From Candidatus Bipolaricaulota bacterium (GTDB lineage: Bacteria; Bipolaricaulota; Bipolaricaulia; UBA7950; UBA9294): a stretch of DNA of 43,934 nt. The stretch spans positions 1 through 43,934 of the forward strand of contig JAHITR010000076.1 of the NCBI GenBank assembly GCA_018817505.1. The letters run 5' to 3'. Below, one piece after another: positions 1 to 8,254 of this stretch. Both the position numbers and the translations under genes were made by a program. Positions within the stretch are counted from its first letter, which is position 1; the number at the start of each line of letters is the position of its first letter. The notes under the pieces were generated by a model, which had not been told where the DNA came from, made no database searches, and saw only the letters and a program-made list of their open reading frames with translations.

Positions 1-436
1 CGCTGGGAGAGTCCAAACCGACCAAAGCGACCCCTCGTGCCACCAATGCTTCAGCTAGCTGCGAACTGAGAGTCGGATAGCCCTCAAAGAAGCCCTTGGT
101 CCCCGCGTGCTTCTCCCATCCTGTGGAAAACAGAACGGCCTTTCCTACAAGGCCAGGAGAGCCGTCCAGCAGATCAGCCGGGATCGGATTCGCAGTCGTG
201 TAGAAGACGACAAGTTCGGGAAGGACAAGCGGGACGGAAGCCACATCCGTTCCCTCCTGAATGAAATGAAGAGGGGCATCCAAGTGCGTGCCGCAGTGGG
301 GGTCAAGATGAGTAAACCGAGAGAGCGTCCCACCTGGGATGCTAAACGGTATGCGCTCCAATGCGATGCCTGTTGATGTTCCTGGATAAGACAAGCTTGC
401 ATCGTTCACGGGCAAGCTGAGATCAATGAGTTTCAT
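1..436 (-). CDS. Cyclase / kynurenine-formamidase-like hydrolase, 3' end cut by window edge
   Basis: The 145 visible residues start MKLIDLSLPV and carry the metal-binding signature HCGTHLDAPLHF at residues 47-58, the hallmark of the cyclase/KynB family (Mn- or Zn-dependent amide hydrolases). A later GLDSPS matches the family's usual GxDxPS segment. The C-terminus lies beyond base 1, so length and remaining ligands cannot be judged. The ATG at 436 has GGAGG six to seven bases upstream. It lies downstream of the GyrI-like gene on the same strand, about 80 bases away, so the two may be co-transcribed. The substrate is unknown; no kynurenine-pathway gene is nearby, so the kynurenine name should not be taken literally. 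Confidence 0.85.
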   Translation of the reverse strand, partial: MKLIDLSLPVNDASLSYPGTSTGIALERIPFSIPGGTLSRFTHLDPHCGTHLDAPLHFIQEGTDVASVPLVLPELVVFYTTANPIPADLLDGSPGLVGKAVLFSTGWEKHAGTKGFFEGYPTLSSQLAEALVARGVALVGLDSPS

Positions 437-454
437 AGTGCCTCCAATGAAGCA

Positions 455-474
455 TGGGCTCGAAAGCGAGCCCA
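455..474 (-). other. Perfect 8-bp hairpin in the cyclase leader
   Basis: TGGGCTCG and CGAGCCCA flank the loop AAAG, just upstream of the cyclase start on the minus strand. There is no T-tract after it in either direction, so it is not a standard intrinsic terminator. It may be an mRNA stability or processing hairpin between two co-directional genes. The role is inferred only from position. Confidence 0.4.
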
Positions 475-517
475 CACCTCAGTGTCACGTAACTCGATTG
501 CCTTGTCCAGACCCTAG

Positions 518-991
518 CTAGACGCCTGAAACTGGAATGTAGAGATCAAACGTCCATTTCTCTGGATCCTGCTCAAATGGCGTATCGTTCTTCTCCAAAC
601 CATGGCCGTATTGAGAACCAAACGAATATGGACTCTCCTCTACCCACGCTGCCAGTTCTTTCCACACACGGCCGATATTGGATAGGCCCGTAAATCGCGT
701 TGTTGCGAAGGTTCCGCCTGCGAAATGCTTAATCTCAACAGGGGCGATGCCTTGAACAGACTCATCCACAGGAAGCCAAAACTCATATCCGTAATTTGGG
801 CTCCCCGGTGAGGGTGTTGGATTGTCGAATCCATACATCCTGACAGTGGTGAAGTCCAATTCAATACCCGCCTTCTTTGCGAATTCATTGATGATTCCCG
901 ACGCCTGCATTTCTGGCTCTGTTCCAAAGCCCAGAGCACTGGCAACCCGCATGGCGGGGAGTTCGACGATCTGCACTTCCAATTGACGCAT
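518..991 (-). CDS. GyrI-like / AraC effector-binding domain protein
   Basis: A 157-residue protein that begins MRQLEVQIVELPAMRVAS, the usual opening of GyrI-like (SOUL/AraC effector-binding) domains, which bind small hydrophobic or cationic ligands or inhibit gyrase. The segment RMYGFDNPTPSPGSPNYGYE followed by a WLPVDE-type strand fits the family's second repeat, and the C-terminus ends in the usual LYIPV strand. The ATG at 991 was chosen because GAGGAGG lies 5-6 bases upstream; an in-frame start 75 bases earlier would run into the palindrome. It is divergent from the WYL regulator, so it may be a ligand-binding partner or target of that regulator. That link is inference. Confidence 0.75.
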   Translation of the reverse strand: MRQLEVQIVELPAMRVASALGFGTEPEMQASGIINEFAKKAGIELDFTTVRMYGFDNPTPSPGSPNYGYEFWLPVDESVQGIAPVEIKHFAGGTFATTRFTGLSNIGRVWKELAAWVEESPYSFGSQYGHGLEKNDTPFEQDPEKWTFDLYIPVSGV

Positions 992-1024
992 GATGACCTC
1001 CTCAGGTTCTTGCCTACGGTGAGA

Positions 1025-1064
1025 GTCTACGGGTATAACCTGACAACATATGTCAGTTATAGAC
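1025..1064. promoter_or_regulatory. Palindrome between divergent genes, probable operator of the WYL regulator
   Basis: The core 1034-1061 has arms TATAACCTGACA and TGTCAGTTATA around ACATA, which are reverse complements apart from one missing base. Outer GTCTA (1025-1029) and TAGAC (1060-1064) extend the symmetry. It fills the short gap between the GyrI-like gene and the WYL regulator, the usual place for an autoregulatory operator, and it contains AT-rich -10-like sequence. Binding by the WYL protein is inferred from position. Confidence 0.6.
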
Positions 1065-1083
1065 ATGGCTGAGAGGAGGCCCG

Positions 1084-2043
1084 ATGCGAGCGGATCGACT
1101 GCTGTCCCTGTTGATGTTGTTGCATACGCGTGGGCAACTGACGGCTGAGCGGTTGTCGAGAGAATTGGAAGTATCTATTCGCACGGTGTATCGGGACATC
1201 TACGCCCTGCGCGTTGCCGGATTTCCCGTGTACAGCGAACGGGGCACTGGCGGAGGATGCTATCTTCACGAGGACTACCGCATGCGATTGACCGATCTGA
1301 CGCAGGACGAGTTGATGGCACTGTTCACAATGGCTGTGCCCGCCGCCTTGGTCGATCTTGGTGTAGGGCACAATGCCAAGGGGGCGTTGCTGAAGCTTGC
1401 TGCTGCATTGCCTGCAGCCCGGAAGAACGTCGAGTCGTTCGTCCGCAATCGCATTCAGCTGGATCCGCAATCCTGGCGACCCTCTTCGACACCAGTTCCT
1501 GCACTATCACTTCTGCGTGAAGGTGTGTGGTCTGATCGGTGGATGAGAGTCACATTCCTGCGAATGCAGCGAATTCATACATCTCGGGAAATTGCGCCAT
1601 TGGCCCTAGTTGCCAAGGAAAAACGATGGTATGTCATCTGGATCGGGCGTGATGATACGATGCATGTCGATCGGGCCTCTTCCATTATCGATGCTGAGTT
1701 GATGGAGGAGGTTTTCGAGCGGCCTAGGGCATTTGATTTGCCATCCTATTGGGCGGATTGGCTGAAACGTCATGCTGCCAATCGTCCTTCCTTCTTGGTC
1801 ACCGCACGTATGGAATCGGACCTGATTCCCTCCCTCATCAGCGAATTGGGCAGCGAGTGCGTTCATCGTTTAGAAGAGGCCAATGGTCGTGCGCTGATTC
1901 GCCTCAGTTTCGAGTATTTCCAGCAAGCCCGCTCAATCATCCTTCGTTATGGGGGCTCCATTGAGGTGATCACGCCTGAAGCGTTGCGACGATCGATCTC
2001 CGACTTTGCTGAGCAAACCCTGGCCGTCTACAGAGCCCCCTGA
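1084..2043 (+). CDS. YafY-type HTH and WYL-domain transcriptional regulator
   Basis: A 319-residue protein. Residues 1-60 form a DeoR/HTH_11-type winged helix (MRADRLLSLLMLLHTRGQLT with LEVSIRTVYRDIYALRVAGF), a classic opening of YafY-like regulators. A glycine-rich turn GTGGGCYL follows, then a WYL-like sensor at about 140-220 with RWYVIWIG, and a C-terminal WCX-like extension. WYL proteins sense nucleotides or other ligands and often control stress, defence or metabolic genes. The ATG follows GAGGAGG by four bases. It is transcribed away from the GyrI-like gene across a palindrome and is followed by a peptidase and a transporter it might also control. Confidence 0.88.
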   Translation: MRADRLLSLLMLLHTRGQLTAERLSRELEVSIRTVYRDIYALRVAGFPVYSERGTGGGCYLHEDYRMRLTDLTQDELMALFTMAVPAALVDLGVGHNAKGALLKLAAALPAARKNVESFVRNRIQLDPQSWRPSSTPVPALSLLREGVWSDRWMRVTFLRMQRIHTSREIAPLALVAKEKRWYVIWIGRDDTMHVDRASSIIDAELMEEVFERPRAFDLPSYWADWLKRHAANRPSFLVTARMESDLIPSLISELGSECVHRLEEANGRALIRLSFEYFQQARSIILRYGGSIEVITPEALRRSISDFAEQTLAVYRAP

Positions 2044-2115
2044 CTCCACTGCCAAGCAGCGTTTCGAGAGTCGAAGTTCAAACGTCTGTTGGCTACACTT
2101 CCACCGGGAGGTCTC

Positions 2116-3990
2116 ATGAAACTCAACACGCTTCTCTCATTCCTGGCTGAAGAATTCTCAGGACTACGCACCAAGAATACCGTCGCCGAAATCTCTGGAT
2201 TCCATCGAATCCAAGCGTCGCCTGGATACGATGCCGCACTGAAGCATATTGTTGGAGAGCTCGACTGCCTGGGCGTTGAATCCGAGATTTCGACCTATGT
2301 CGCAGATGGAAAGACCGAGACGTGGGGTTGGCCAGCTCCTCCCGGATGGTGCATTCGTTCGGGCAGTCTTCGCCAGGTTGAACCTGTAGCCAAGCGATTG
2401 GGCTCATATGATATCGTGAACATCTCCGTGCTTGGGCAATCCGGCTCAGGAGATGCGCAAGGGGAGATGGTTCATGTCGGGGCTGGCGATTCAGAGGCCT
2501 GTTTCGAAAATCTCGATCTGAACGGGAAATTCGTGCTCTCGAGTGGCCGTCCTGCGGCCATGTTGAAGTACTTGAAGGGCACGGGAGCCGCCGGTCTCAT
2601 CATCTATCCGGATGTTGCCCGTGCCGAGCCATCGCATGATCTCGTGCAGTATGGCGGCTTCTTCCCTCGGGCAGACGAACTGGCTTGGCTTCCGATGGGG
2701 TTTTCCATTTCTCGACGGACTGCCGATCAGTTGCTCAAGGATTTGGCAAAGGGGCCTGTTCGCGTTCACGGTCAAGTGGATGCGGAATTCGTTGACAATC
2801 CGATGCAAGTGCTTGAGGCACGAATTCGCGGTTCGAATCCCCAAGCAGCCGAGGTGTTGCTCACGGCACATCTATGCCACCCCGCACCGTCTGCCAATGA
2901 CAACGCCTCAGGAAGCGGTGTGCTCGTGGAGATCGCTCGCGTGCTGCGCAAGCTGGCCGACCAGGGCGAGTTGTCCAATACCGTGCGCCTGCTGTGGGTG
3001 CCTGAATTCAACGGAGCCATCCCCTGGGCAGCAGCTCATGCCGAGGATCTACGGAACGTCTTGTTCTCGATCAACCTAGATATGGTGGGCCAGTCACCTG
3101 AACTGATTGGTGAGCCGCTACGCGTCTTTCGCGTACCCAATTCGCACCCGACCTTCCTGAACGCCTGCTTCGGGCCTTTGCTCGCGACCCTGGCTGAAGA
3201 CAAGCGCTTTCTCGCGACACAAGGATCACGTCGGATTCTCCACTGGATTCTCGACATCCCCAGCGGCGGAAGCGATCACTTGGTTTTTCAGGCACCGCCG
3301 ATGAATGTGCCTTCTGCCATGCTTGGGCACGACGATCCGTATTGGCATACGGATCTCGACACGCTAGAGAAGGTGGATCCCACGCGGTTGAAGTGTGTAG
3401 GCGTGTTGGCGACCGCTCTGGCCCTGCTCCCAACATGGGGAATGGATGAATCGCAATTGCTGGCAGAGTGGCTCTATGCGTTCAGCCATCGGGCGCTTGC
3501 TGCGGCGAGCACGCTTGCGCGATCAACGGACGGGCGATTGAGCCAACTGCTGTTGGATACGGCCCGGCGTATTGAGATGACACGTGCCCAATCTCTGAGC
3601 GAGTTTCTAGGAGACATCTGGGACGTGACTCCGCATCTCACGGGTCTTGAGGAAGGTCAGCGAGCGCTTGGCCTTGGTGGGCAAGCTGCCGCCTTGGCTG
3701 ATGACTTGCCCGAAATCGTGATCAAGCCCAAGCGAAGTCGCCAAGGGCCTGTCGCCTACGCGCTGATTCAACAGCTTTCCAAACAGGATCGCGACTTCCT
3801 TGACGAGAAGCTGTTCACGCACCATGGGGCTCCTCCGCAATCGTTGGTCAATTTGGCGGACGGAACGCGGACGATTGCACAGATCGCGGCGCACCTTTGC
3901 TTGGATTTTCATCAGCTGTTCCCAATGGCCGACATCGAGCGGGCCGTTGCGTTGTTGGAGAAGATCGGCTATCTCAAGACAATCCCGTGA
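2116..3990 (+). CDS. M28-like zinc aminopeptidase (DUF4910 type) with PA domain and C-terminal extension
   Basis: A 624-residue protein. The N-terminal third holds a PA-like domain (about 90-210, LNGKFVLSSG and AAGLIIYPD). The catalytic part has HLCHP around H252, NDNASG around D262, PEFNG around E297, NLDMVG around D322 and a late YWHTDLDT around H411. This ligand order matches di-zinc M28 peptidases and DUF4910/COG4310 proteins. The last 60 residues look like a small winged-helix or PqqD-like tail. There is no signal peptide, so it is probably cytosolic and releases N-terminal amino acids from peptides. The ATG at 2116 was chosen because GGGAGG precedes it; an earlier in-frame start lacks one. 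The MFS gene downstream could export or import its products. Confidence 0.82.
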   Translation: MKLNTLLSFLAEEFSGLRTKNTVAEISGFHRIQASPGYDAALKHIVGELDCLGVESEISTYVADGKTETWGWPAPPGWCIRSGSLRQVEPVAKRLGSYDIVNISVLGQSGSGDAQGEMVHVGAGDSEACFENLDLNGKFVLSSGRPAAMLKYLKGTGAAGLIIYPDVARAEPSHDLVQYGGFFPRADELAWLPMGFSISRRTADQLLKDLAKGPVRVHGQVDAEFVDNPMQVLEARIRGSNPQAAEVLLTAHLCHPAPSANDNASGSGVLVEIARVLRKLADQGELSNTVRLLWVPEFNGAIPWAAAHAEDLRNVLFSINLDMVGQSPELIGEPLRVFRVPNSHPTFLNACFGPLLATLAEDKRFLATQGSRRILHWILDIPSGGSDHLVFQAPPMNVPSAMLGHDDPYWHTDLDTLEKVDPTRLKCVGVLATALALLPTWGMDESQLLAEWLYAFSHRALAAASTLARSTDGRLSQLLLDTARRIEMTRAQSLSEFLGDIWDVTPHLTGLEEGQRALGLGGQAAALADDLPEIVIKPKRSRQGPVAYALIQQLSKQDRDFLDEKLFTHHGAPPQSLVNLADGTRTIAQIAAHLCLDFHQLFPMADIERAVALLEKIGYLKTIP

Positions 3991-4063
3991 ATGGGGGATT
4001 GAGTCGTGATCGTGCCGTGCAAGGGAAAGCGACGGATCGTTGTTCAGTGAGAGGGGCGTGCCA

Positions 4064-5374
4064 TTGATTCCCGTGCAAATGTTCAAACGGCTGAAGCGGG
4101 TTATCCATAGATACGATCGACGTTTCTGGGTATTGGTCCTCATCCAGCTCATCGTGGCAGTTGGATTTGGCGCAGCGATGCCATTTGTCAGCCTATACAT
4201 GCACAAGCAGCTCGGCGTGCCCATGACGCTGGTGGGCACAATCCTTCTGGTCTCCGCGCTCGTAGACTCAGCCGGCCGCATGGCGGGAGGCGAAGTTGCA
4301 GATCGAATCGGCAGACGCCCGTTGGTGCTCATGGGCATGGCCGCTCGCGTGGTCGTGTTTGCCCTGATGGCGATTGCCATCCGACAGCAGTGGTCGGTCT
4401 GGGCCGTCGCTAGCATCTACCTAATGATCCGGCTGGCAGGAGCCGTCGTGAGACCTGGACTGATGGCGATGGTGTCCGACGTGGTGGCACCCGAAAACCG
4501 AGTCGAGGCGTTTGCGCTGTTCCGCATTGGAACCAATGCTGGTTGGGCAATTGGACCCGCCATTGGCGGATTCCTCATTTCTGTGTCGTACGCCTCCGTC
4601 TTTGTGCTCACAACGATTGCCAGCCTTGTTGGCGTCCTTCTCGTCATGTTATTCGTTAGGGAGTCGATGCAGCAGGCTGAAACGCAGCGCTTCGCACTCA
4701 AGAGAGTTCTTGATACAGCCAAGGACCTGCGTTTTCTCATGTTCTGCGGCTGGGCAGTCCTGTTGTTCATGCTGATGGCGCAGTTTGCTAGTACCTTGGC
4801 GGTCTTCTCCACACAGAATGTGGGTATCTCCGAAAGAGAGCTGGGATGGCTGTTTACAGTGAACGGAATTTGTGTTGTGCTCTTTCAATGGCCTGCAGCG
4901 CGATTGGCAGCCCGAGTGGGGATTCGATGGGGCCTCGTCCTTGGATGCCTGGCGTATGCGCTTGGCTACTTCACCGTGGGCCTAGCACCTAGTCTTGCAC
5001 GGCTCACCGGGCCAGTGCTTCAGATTGCGCTAGGAAAGATGGCTTTGTCGATGACGCCCGGCTTTGTGTTCCTGATTGGCTCGATGATCGTGATCACGAT
5101 TGGAGAAGTCATGTACTCGCCTGTATCGATGGCGGCAGTTGCTAACATGGCGCCTGCTGCGCGCATGGGGCGCTACATGGGATTCCTTGGACTCACAGAG
5201 GCCATGGGATGGTCACTGGGGCCGTTCATTGGAGGAGCGTTGTATGACCACTTGGCATCGACTCCCATCATGTTGTGGGGCATTCTCGGTCTCATTGGCG
5301 TGATTGCGGCACTCGGCTTCATGGTTACGCAACAGCGAAAAGGCGCTGGGACGTACCCGTCGATCGTCTCTTGA
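4064..5374 (+). CDS. MFS transporter
   Basis: About 436 residues with roughly twelve hydrophobic helices and a polar loop in the middle. The loop between helices 2 and 3 reads GGEVADRIGRRPLV, the MFS signature GxxxDRxGRR, so this is a major-facilitator permease of the drug or metabolite exporter type. The substrate cannot be read from sequence. The start is uncertain: TTG at 4064 sits eight bases after AGAGGGG, while ATG at 4079 has no close Shine-Dalgarno. It follows the peptidase by about 70 bases and could be co-transcribed with it. Confidence 0.85.
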   Translation: MIPVQMFKRLKRVIHRYDRRFWVLVLIQLIVAVGFGAAMPFVSLYMHKQLGVPMTLVGTILLVSALVDSAGRMAGGEVADRIGRRPLVLMGMAARVVVFALMAIAIRQQWSVWAVASIYLMIRLAGAVVRPGLMAMVSDVVAPENRVEAFALFRIGTNAGWAIGPAIGGFLISVSYASVFVLTTIASLVGVLLVMLFVRESMQQAETQRFALKRVLDTAKDLRFLMFCGWAVLLFMLMAQFASTLAVFSTQNVGISERELGWLFTVNGICVVLFQWPAARLAARVGIRWGLVLGCLAYALGYFTVGLAPSLARLTGPVLQIALGKMALSMTPGFVFLIGSMIVITIGEVMYSPVSMAAVANMAPAARMGRYMGFLGLTEAMGWSLGPFIGGALYDHLASTPIMLWGILGLIGVIAALGFMVTQQRKGAGTYPSIVS

Positions 5375-5469
5375 ACTTCCGTTGTGATCCCGTGCTGAGA
5401 ACACGCAAGACGACAAGATCTCAGGGGTCGGAACTTGCCCAGTCAGATTTAATCTTCCGAACGGCTTAG

Positions 5470-5498
5470 TTGACACGTCGGTTGTTTGCCCGTATGTT
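5470..5498 (+). promoter_or_regulatory. Sigma70-type promoter of the lysC leader
   Basis: A perfect -35 TTGACA (5470-5475) is separated by exactly 17 bases from TATGTT (5493-5498). It predicts a transcript starting near 5505, about 290 bases before the aspartokinase start. The structured leader and an intrinsic terminator lie between. Confidence 0.7.
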
Positions 5499-5504
5499 AA
5501 TTGC

Positions 5505-5660
5505 ATGAATGCCCGATACGAGTCTCACGGATGCGCGAGGATTGAACGAACGCGATCCAGCTTTGTATTCGGCACGATGACGATTGTGGCTGCCTAGTTC
5601 CGAAAGCATTCGGAACAAGGTAGCGTGATGGACTGCAGGGAGCCTGCGGTCCTTTTTCTT
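5505..5660 (+). promoter_or_regulatory. Structured leader with intrinsic terminator: candidate attenuator or riboswitch of the aspartate-family operon
   Basis: Stems seen, in order: CCGATAC with GTATTCGG (5512-5572 region, one bulge) enclosing GATGCGCG with CGCGATC; a long hairpin GCTGCCT-A-GTTCCGAA, loop AGCA, TTCGGAAC-A-AGGTAGC (5589-5623); then the terminator GGACTGCAG/CTGCGGTCC followed by TTTTTCTTTT. A 30-codon frame starts at ATG 5505 and ends TAG 5595-5597, inside the long hairpin; its last codons are Thr-Met-Thr-Ile-Val-Ala-Ala, several of them pathway end products. The frame has no Shine-Dalgarno and would be almost leaderless. The L-box, SAM-I and T-box signatures I looked for are absent. 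Premature termination before lysC is likely; the sensing mechanism is unknown. Confidence 0.55.
5629..5660 (+). terminator. Rho-independent terminator in the lysC leader
   Basis: The stem GGACTGCAG/CTGCGGTCC (one G-U pair) has a short loop and is followed directly by TTTTTCTTTT. It lies between the promoter at 5470 and the lysC start, so it must be bypassed for operon expression, which is typical of attenuators. Confidence 0.8.
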
Positions 5661-5682
5661 TTGACACGAGAGGAGTTGCGTT

Positions 5683-5805
5683 GTGGTAGGAAACAGGCAG
5701 AAGTACCTGCCGTTACTGCGGTATTTGCAGGACCAAACGCAAGACAAATCCGCCAGTCCCGCTGAAGGTGATGCGACCTTGGGAGGGACCCCATGTCGAC
5801 GTTGA
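5683..5805 (+). CDS. Possible 40-residue upstream ORF overlapping lysC
   Basis: A GTG codon seven bases after AGGAG opens a frame of 40 residues (MVGNRQKYLPLLRYLQDQ...) that ends 13 bases inside lysC. The Shine-Dalgarno is good and the overlap would allow translational coupling. The segment KYLPLLRYLQDQ faintly recalls the start of DUF7662-type small proteins, but the rest does not follow. It could equally be non-coding leader. Its location between the terminator and lysC is the main reason to record it. Confidence 0.25.
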   Translation: MVGNRQKYLPLLRYLQDQTQDKSASPAEGDATLGGTPCRR

Positions 5806-7202
5806 TCCTGAAATTTGGCGGGACCTCGGTCGCCGATGCGGATGCCATCAAGCGCGTAGCGGACATTGTTCGTACGCAGCGGGCTGCTGGTCATCGTGTC
5901 GTGGCCGTTGTCTCCGCGATGAGCGGTGTCACAGATGCGTTGACTCGTGGCGTTCGCGCAGCCGTTTCCGGCGATCAGTCCGTGTGTCGTGACGTTGCCC
6001 ACGAGATCCTGCTCCGAACAGCAGAAGCCTGCTCCCAGCTCGTTCCTTCGCACAAGGAGCGTGAGGCGCTGCTGGCCGGTGCACGCAAAATCATGGCTGG
6101 CTACGAATCGGTTTGCCAAAGTGTGCTCGTGCTGGCAGAGGTGACGCCGCGTGTGTTGGATCGTGCGACGGCATGCGGTGAGCCCCTCGTTGCCAGCCTA
6201 TTGGCAGCGCATTTGCGCACGTTGGGTATCGAATCCCGCGCCATTCAGGCCGAGGATGTCGTAGTCACCGACGACACATACCAAAACGCTGCTCCGTTGC
6301 TCGATGAGACGCGGTCACGTTGCGCACATCAGTTGGCCCCGTTGATCGCCCAAGGGATGATCCCCGTCATTGGCGGGTTCATTGGCGCGACGCTTTCGGG
6401 TGTACCGACCACACTGGGACGTGGAGGCAGCGACTTCTCTGCTGCGATTCTTGGCAATGCACTGGCTGCAGACGAGGTGTGGATTTGGACGGACGTCGAT
6501 GGTGTGATGTCGGCCGATCCGCGTCTGGTCCCCGGTGCCAAGGTCATTCCTGTGCTGTCGTACGCAGAAGTGGGCGAACTAGCCTACTTTGGCGCTGCCG
6601 TATTGCATCCACGAACCATTCGTCCGCTAATGGATGAGCACATCCCCTTGTGGATCAAGAATACCTTTCACCCAGACGTGGAAGGGACACGAATCGAGTC
6701 GGATTCCAGCCCGATTCGAGGCACCCTCAAAGCAGTTACAGACGTGCGCGGGCTGTCTTTGATCACTGTGGAAGGGCGAGGCATGCTGGGCGTTCCCGGG
6801 ATCGCCGCGCGAACGTTCGAAGCCGTTGCGCGCTGCCAGGCCAATGTGCTGATGATCTCGCAAGCGTCATCGGAACAATCGATCTGCTTTGTCATTCCAT
6901 CCAGGGACGTGGCCTGCGTTCAGGCCAGCCTTGAGCAGGCATTTGCCCTGGAAATCGCGCGTCGTGAGATCGATCGCGTGGGTACGCTCGATTGCGTCGG
7001 CATCGTGACTGCCCTAGGGGCCGGAATGCGATTGGGCGTCGCCGGCGTGACCAGCCGATTATTCACTGCCTTGGATGCACAAGACGTGAACATTATCGCC
7101 ATTGCGCAGGGCTCGTCAGAATGCAGCGTATCGATCGTGGTTCAGGAACAAGATGTGGAGCGTGCCGTTCTCGCCATTCATGAAGAGGTGATCAAACAGT
7201 GA
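5793..7202 (+). CDS. lysC: Aspartate kinase, ThrA/LysC-III type with tandem ACT domains
   Basis: A 469-residue protein that phosphorylates aspartate to aspartyl-4-phosphate, the first step to Lys, Thr, Met and Ile. Residues 4-13 contain KFGGTSV, with [28 protein letters not shown] and [13 protein letters not shown] further on, covering the amino-acid kinase fold to about residue 300. Two ACT domains follow (about 320-469, with [10 protein letters not shown] and [11 protein letters not shown]), so end-product feedback is expected. The AK-III/bifunctional-like length without a homoserine dehydrogenase part shows a stand-alone kinase. GGGAGG precedes the ATG. The stop overlaps the start of asd in GTGA. 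Transcription probably passes through the leader terminator upstream. Confidence 0.95.
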   Translation: MSTLILKFGGTSVADADAIKRVADIVRTQRAAGHRVVAVVSAMSGVTDALTRGVRAAVSGDQSVCRDVAHEILLRTAEACSQLVPSHKEREALLAGARKIMAGYESVCQSVLVLAEVTPRVLDRATACGEPLVASLLAAHLRTLGIESRAIQAEDVVVTDDTYQNAAPLLDETRSRCAHQLAPLIAQGMIPVIGGFIGATLSGVPTTLGRGGSDFSAAILGNALAADEVWIWTDVDGVMSADPRLVPGAKVIPVLSYAEVGELAYFGAAVLHPRTIRPLMDEHIPLWIKNTFHPDVEGTRIESDSSPIRGTLKAVTDVRGLSLITVEGRGMLGVPGIAARTFEAVARCQANVLMISQASSEQSICFVIPSRDVACVQASLEQAFALEIARREIDRVGTLDCVGIVTALGAGMRLGVAGVTSRLFTALDAQDVNIIAIAQGSSECSVSIVVQEQDVERAVLAIHEEVIKQ

Positions 7203-8254
7203 AACGAAAATCTGTCGCCATTCTCGGTGCCACTGGCACGGTAGGCCAACGTTTCATCCAGCTATTGGATGGCCATCCGTGGCTTGACATCGTTGCGGTC
7301 GCTGCCTCTGAGCGCAGCGCCGGTAGGCCCTATCGCGATGCTTGTGTGTGGCGGCTTCCGACGCCGTTGCCAGAATCTATCGCCTGGATGCCGGTTCAAC
7401 CGCTCAATCCTGAGAAGCTCGAAGGCATCGATCTCGTTTTCTCTGCTCTACCGGCTGATGCTGCGCGTGATGTTGAGCCCGCATTTGCTGAGGCAGGAAT
7501 GGCCGTGTCTTCCAATGCGTCGGCCTATCGCTTTGCTGAGGATGTGCCGCTTCTCATTCCTGAGGTGAATGCCGATCATGCGGCGCTGATTCGTCTGCAG
7601 CAGCGAATTCGCGATTGGCGCGGATTCATTGTCACCAATCCCAATTGCACGACGACAGGCATTGCGCTTGCACTCAAACCCCTTGACGAAGCCTTCGGAT
7701 TGGACGCTGTGATGGCGACGTCCATGCAAGCGATATCCGGAGCAGGATATCCAGGCGTATCCTCATTCGATGTGCTGGACAATGTGTTGTGCCTCATTCC
7801 AGGCGAAGAGGACAAGATGGAACGAGAAGCGCGCCTGCTGCTCGGGAAGCTCGAACATGAACATGTCACAGAGGCATCGTTTAGGCTTGGCGCGCAGGCC
7901 AACCGCGTTCCCGTGATGGATGGACATACCATCTGTCTGTCAGTGAAACTGAATACCCCTGCTTCGCCACAGCAGGCAAGAGCCGTGCTGTCCGGTTTTC
8001 GCGGTGCATTGGCGGCACGAGGATTGCCTAGTTCGCCAGCCCTTCCGCTCGCCGTATGCTCAGAAGCCGATCGGCCGCAACCACGACTGGACCGGGATGC
8101 AGGCCACGGTATGCAAGTGAGCGTGGGCCGCATTCGCGAATGCCCGATCTTTGACTTGAGACTGGTCGTTGTCGTTCACAACACCGTGCGAGGGGCGGCG
8201 GGCGGATCCATCTTGAACAGCGAGTTGCTGATTCATGAAGGCTATATCAGATGA
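7199..8254 (+). CDS. asd: Aspartate-semialdehyde dehydrogenase
   Basis: A 351-residue NADP-dependent reductase that converts aspartyl phosphate to aspartate semialdehyde. The N-terminal Rossmann motif is [16 protein letters not shown]; the catalytic cysteine lies in NPNCTTTG (about residue 150); [13 protein letters not shown] and the catalytic-histidine region [14 protein letters not shown] follow. The [13 protein letters not shown] and EEDKME segments point to the archaeal/fungal-like branch of the family rather than the E. coli type. It starts with GTG overlapping the lysC stop and ends overlapping the next ATG, so it is in the middle of a tight operon. Confidence 0.93.
   Translation: MKRKSVAILGATGTVGQRFIQLLDGHPWLDIVAVAASERSAGRPYRDACVWRLPTPLPESIAWMPVQPLNPEKLEGIDLVFSALPADAARDVEPAFAEAGMAVSSNASAYRFAEDVPLLIPEVNADHAALIRLQQRIRDWRGFIVTNPNCTTTGIALALKPLDEAFGLDAVMATSMQAISGAGYPGVSSFDVLDNVLCLIPGEEDKMEREARLLLGKLEHEHVTEASFRLGAQANRVPVMDGHTICLSVKLNTPASPQQARAVLSGFRGALAARGLPSSPALPLAVCSEADRPQPRLDRDAGHGMQVSVGRIRECPIFDLRLVVVVHNTVRGAAGGSILNSELLIHEGYIR

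Noticed and set aside
107-376. Plus-strand frame of 89 codons near the left edge
   Set aside because: It lies opposite the clear cyclase gene and has no ribosome site or recognisable protein.
5578-5623. T-box or lysine riboswitch before lysC
   Set aside because: The GGUGG-ACCGCG T-box bulge and the L-box core sequences are absent.
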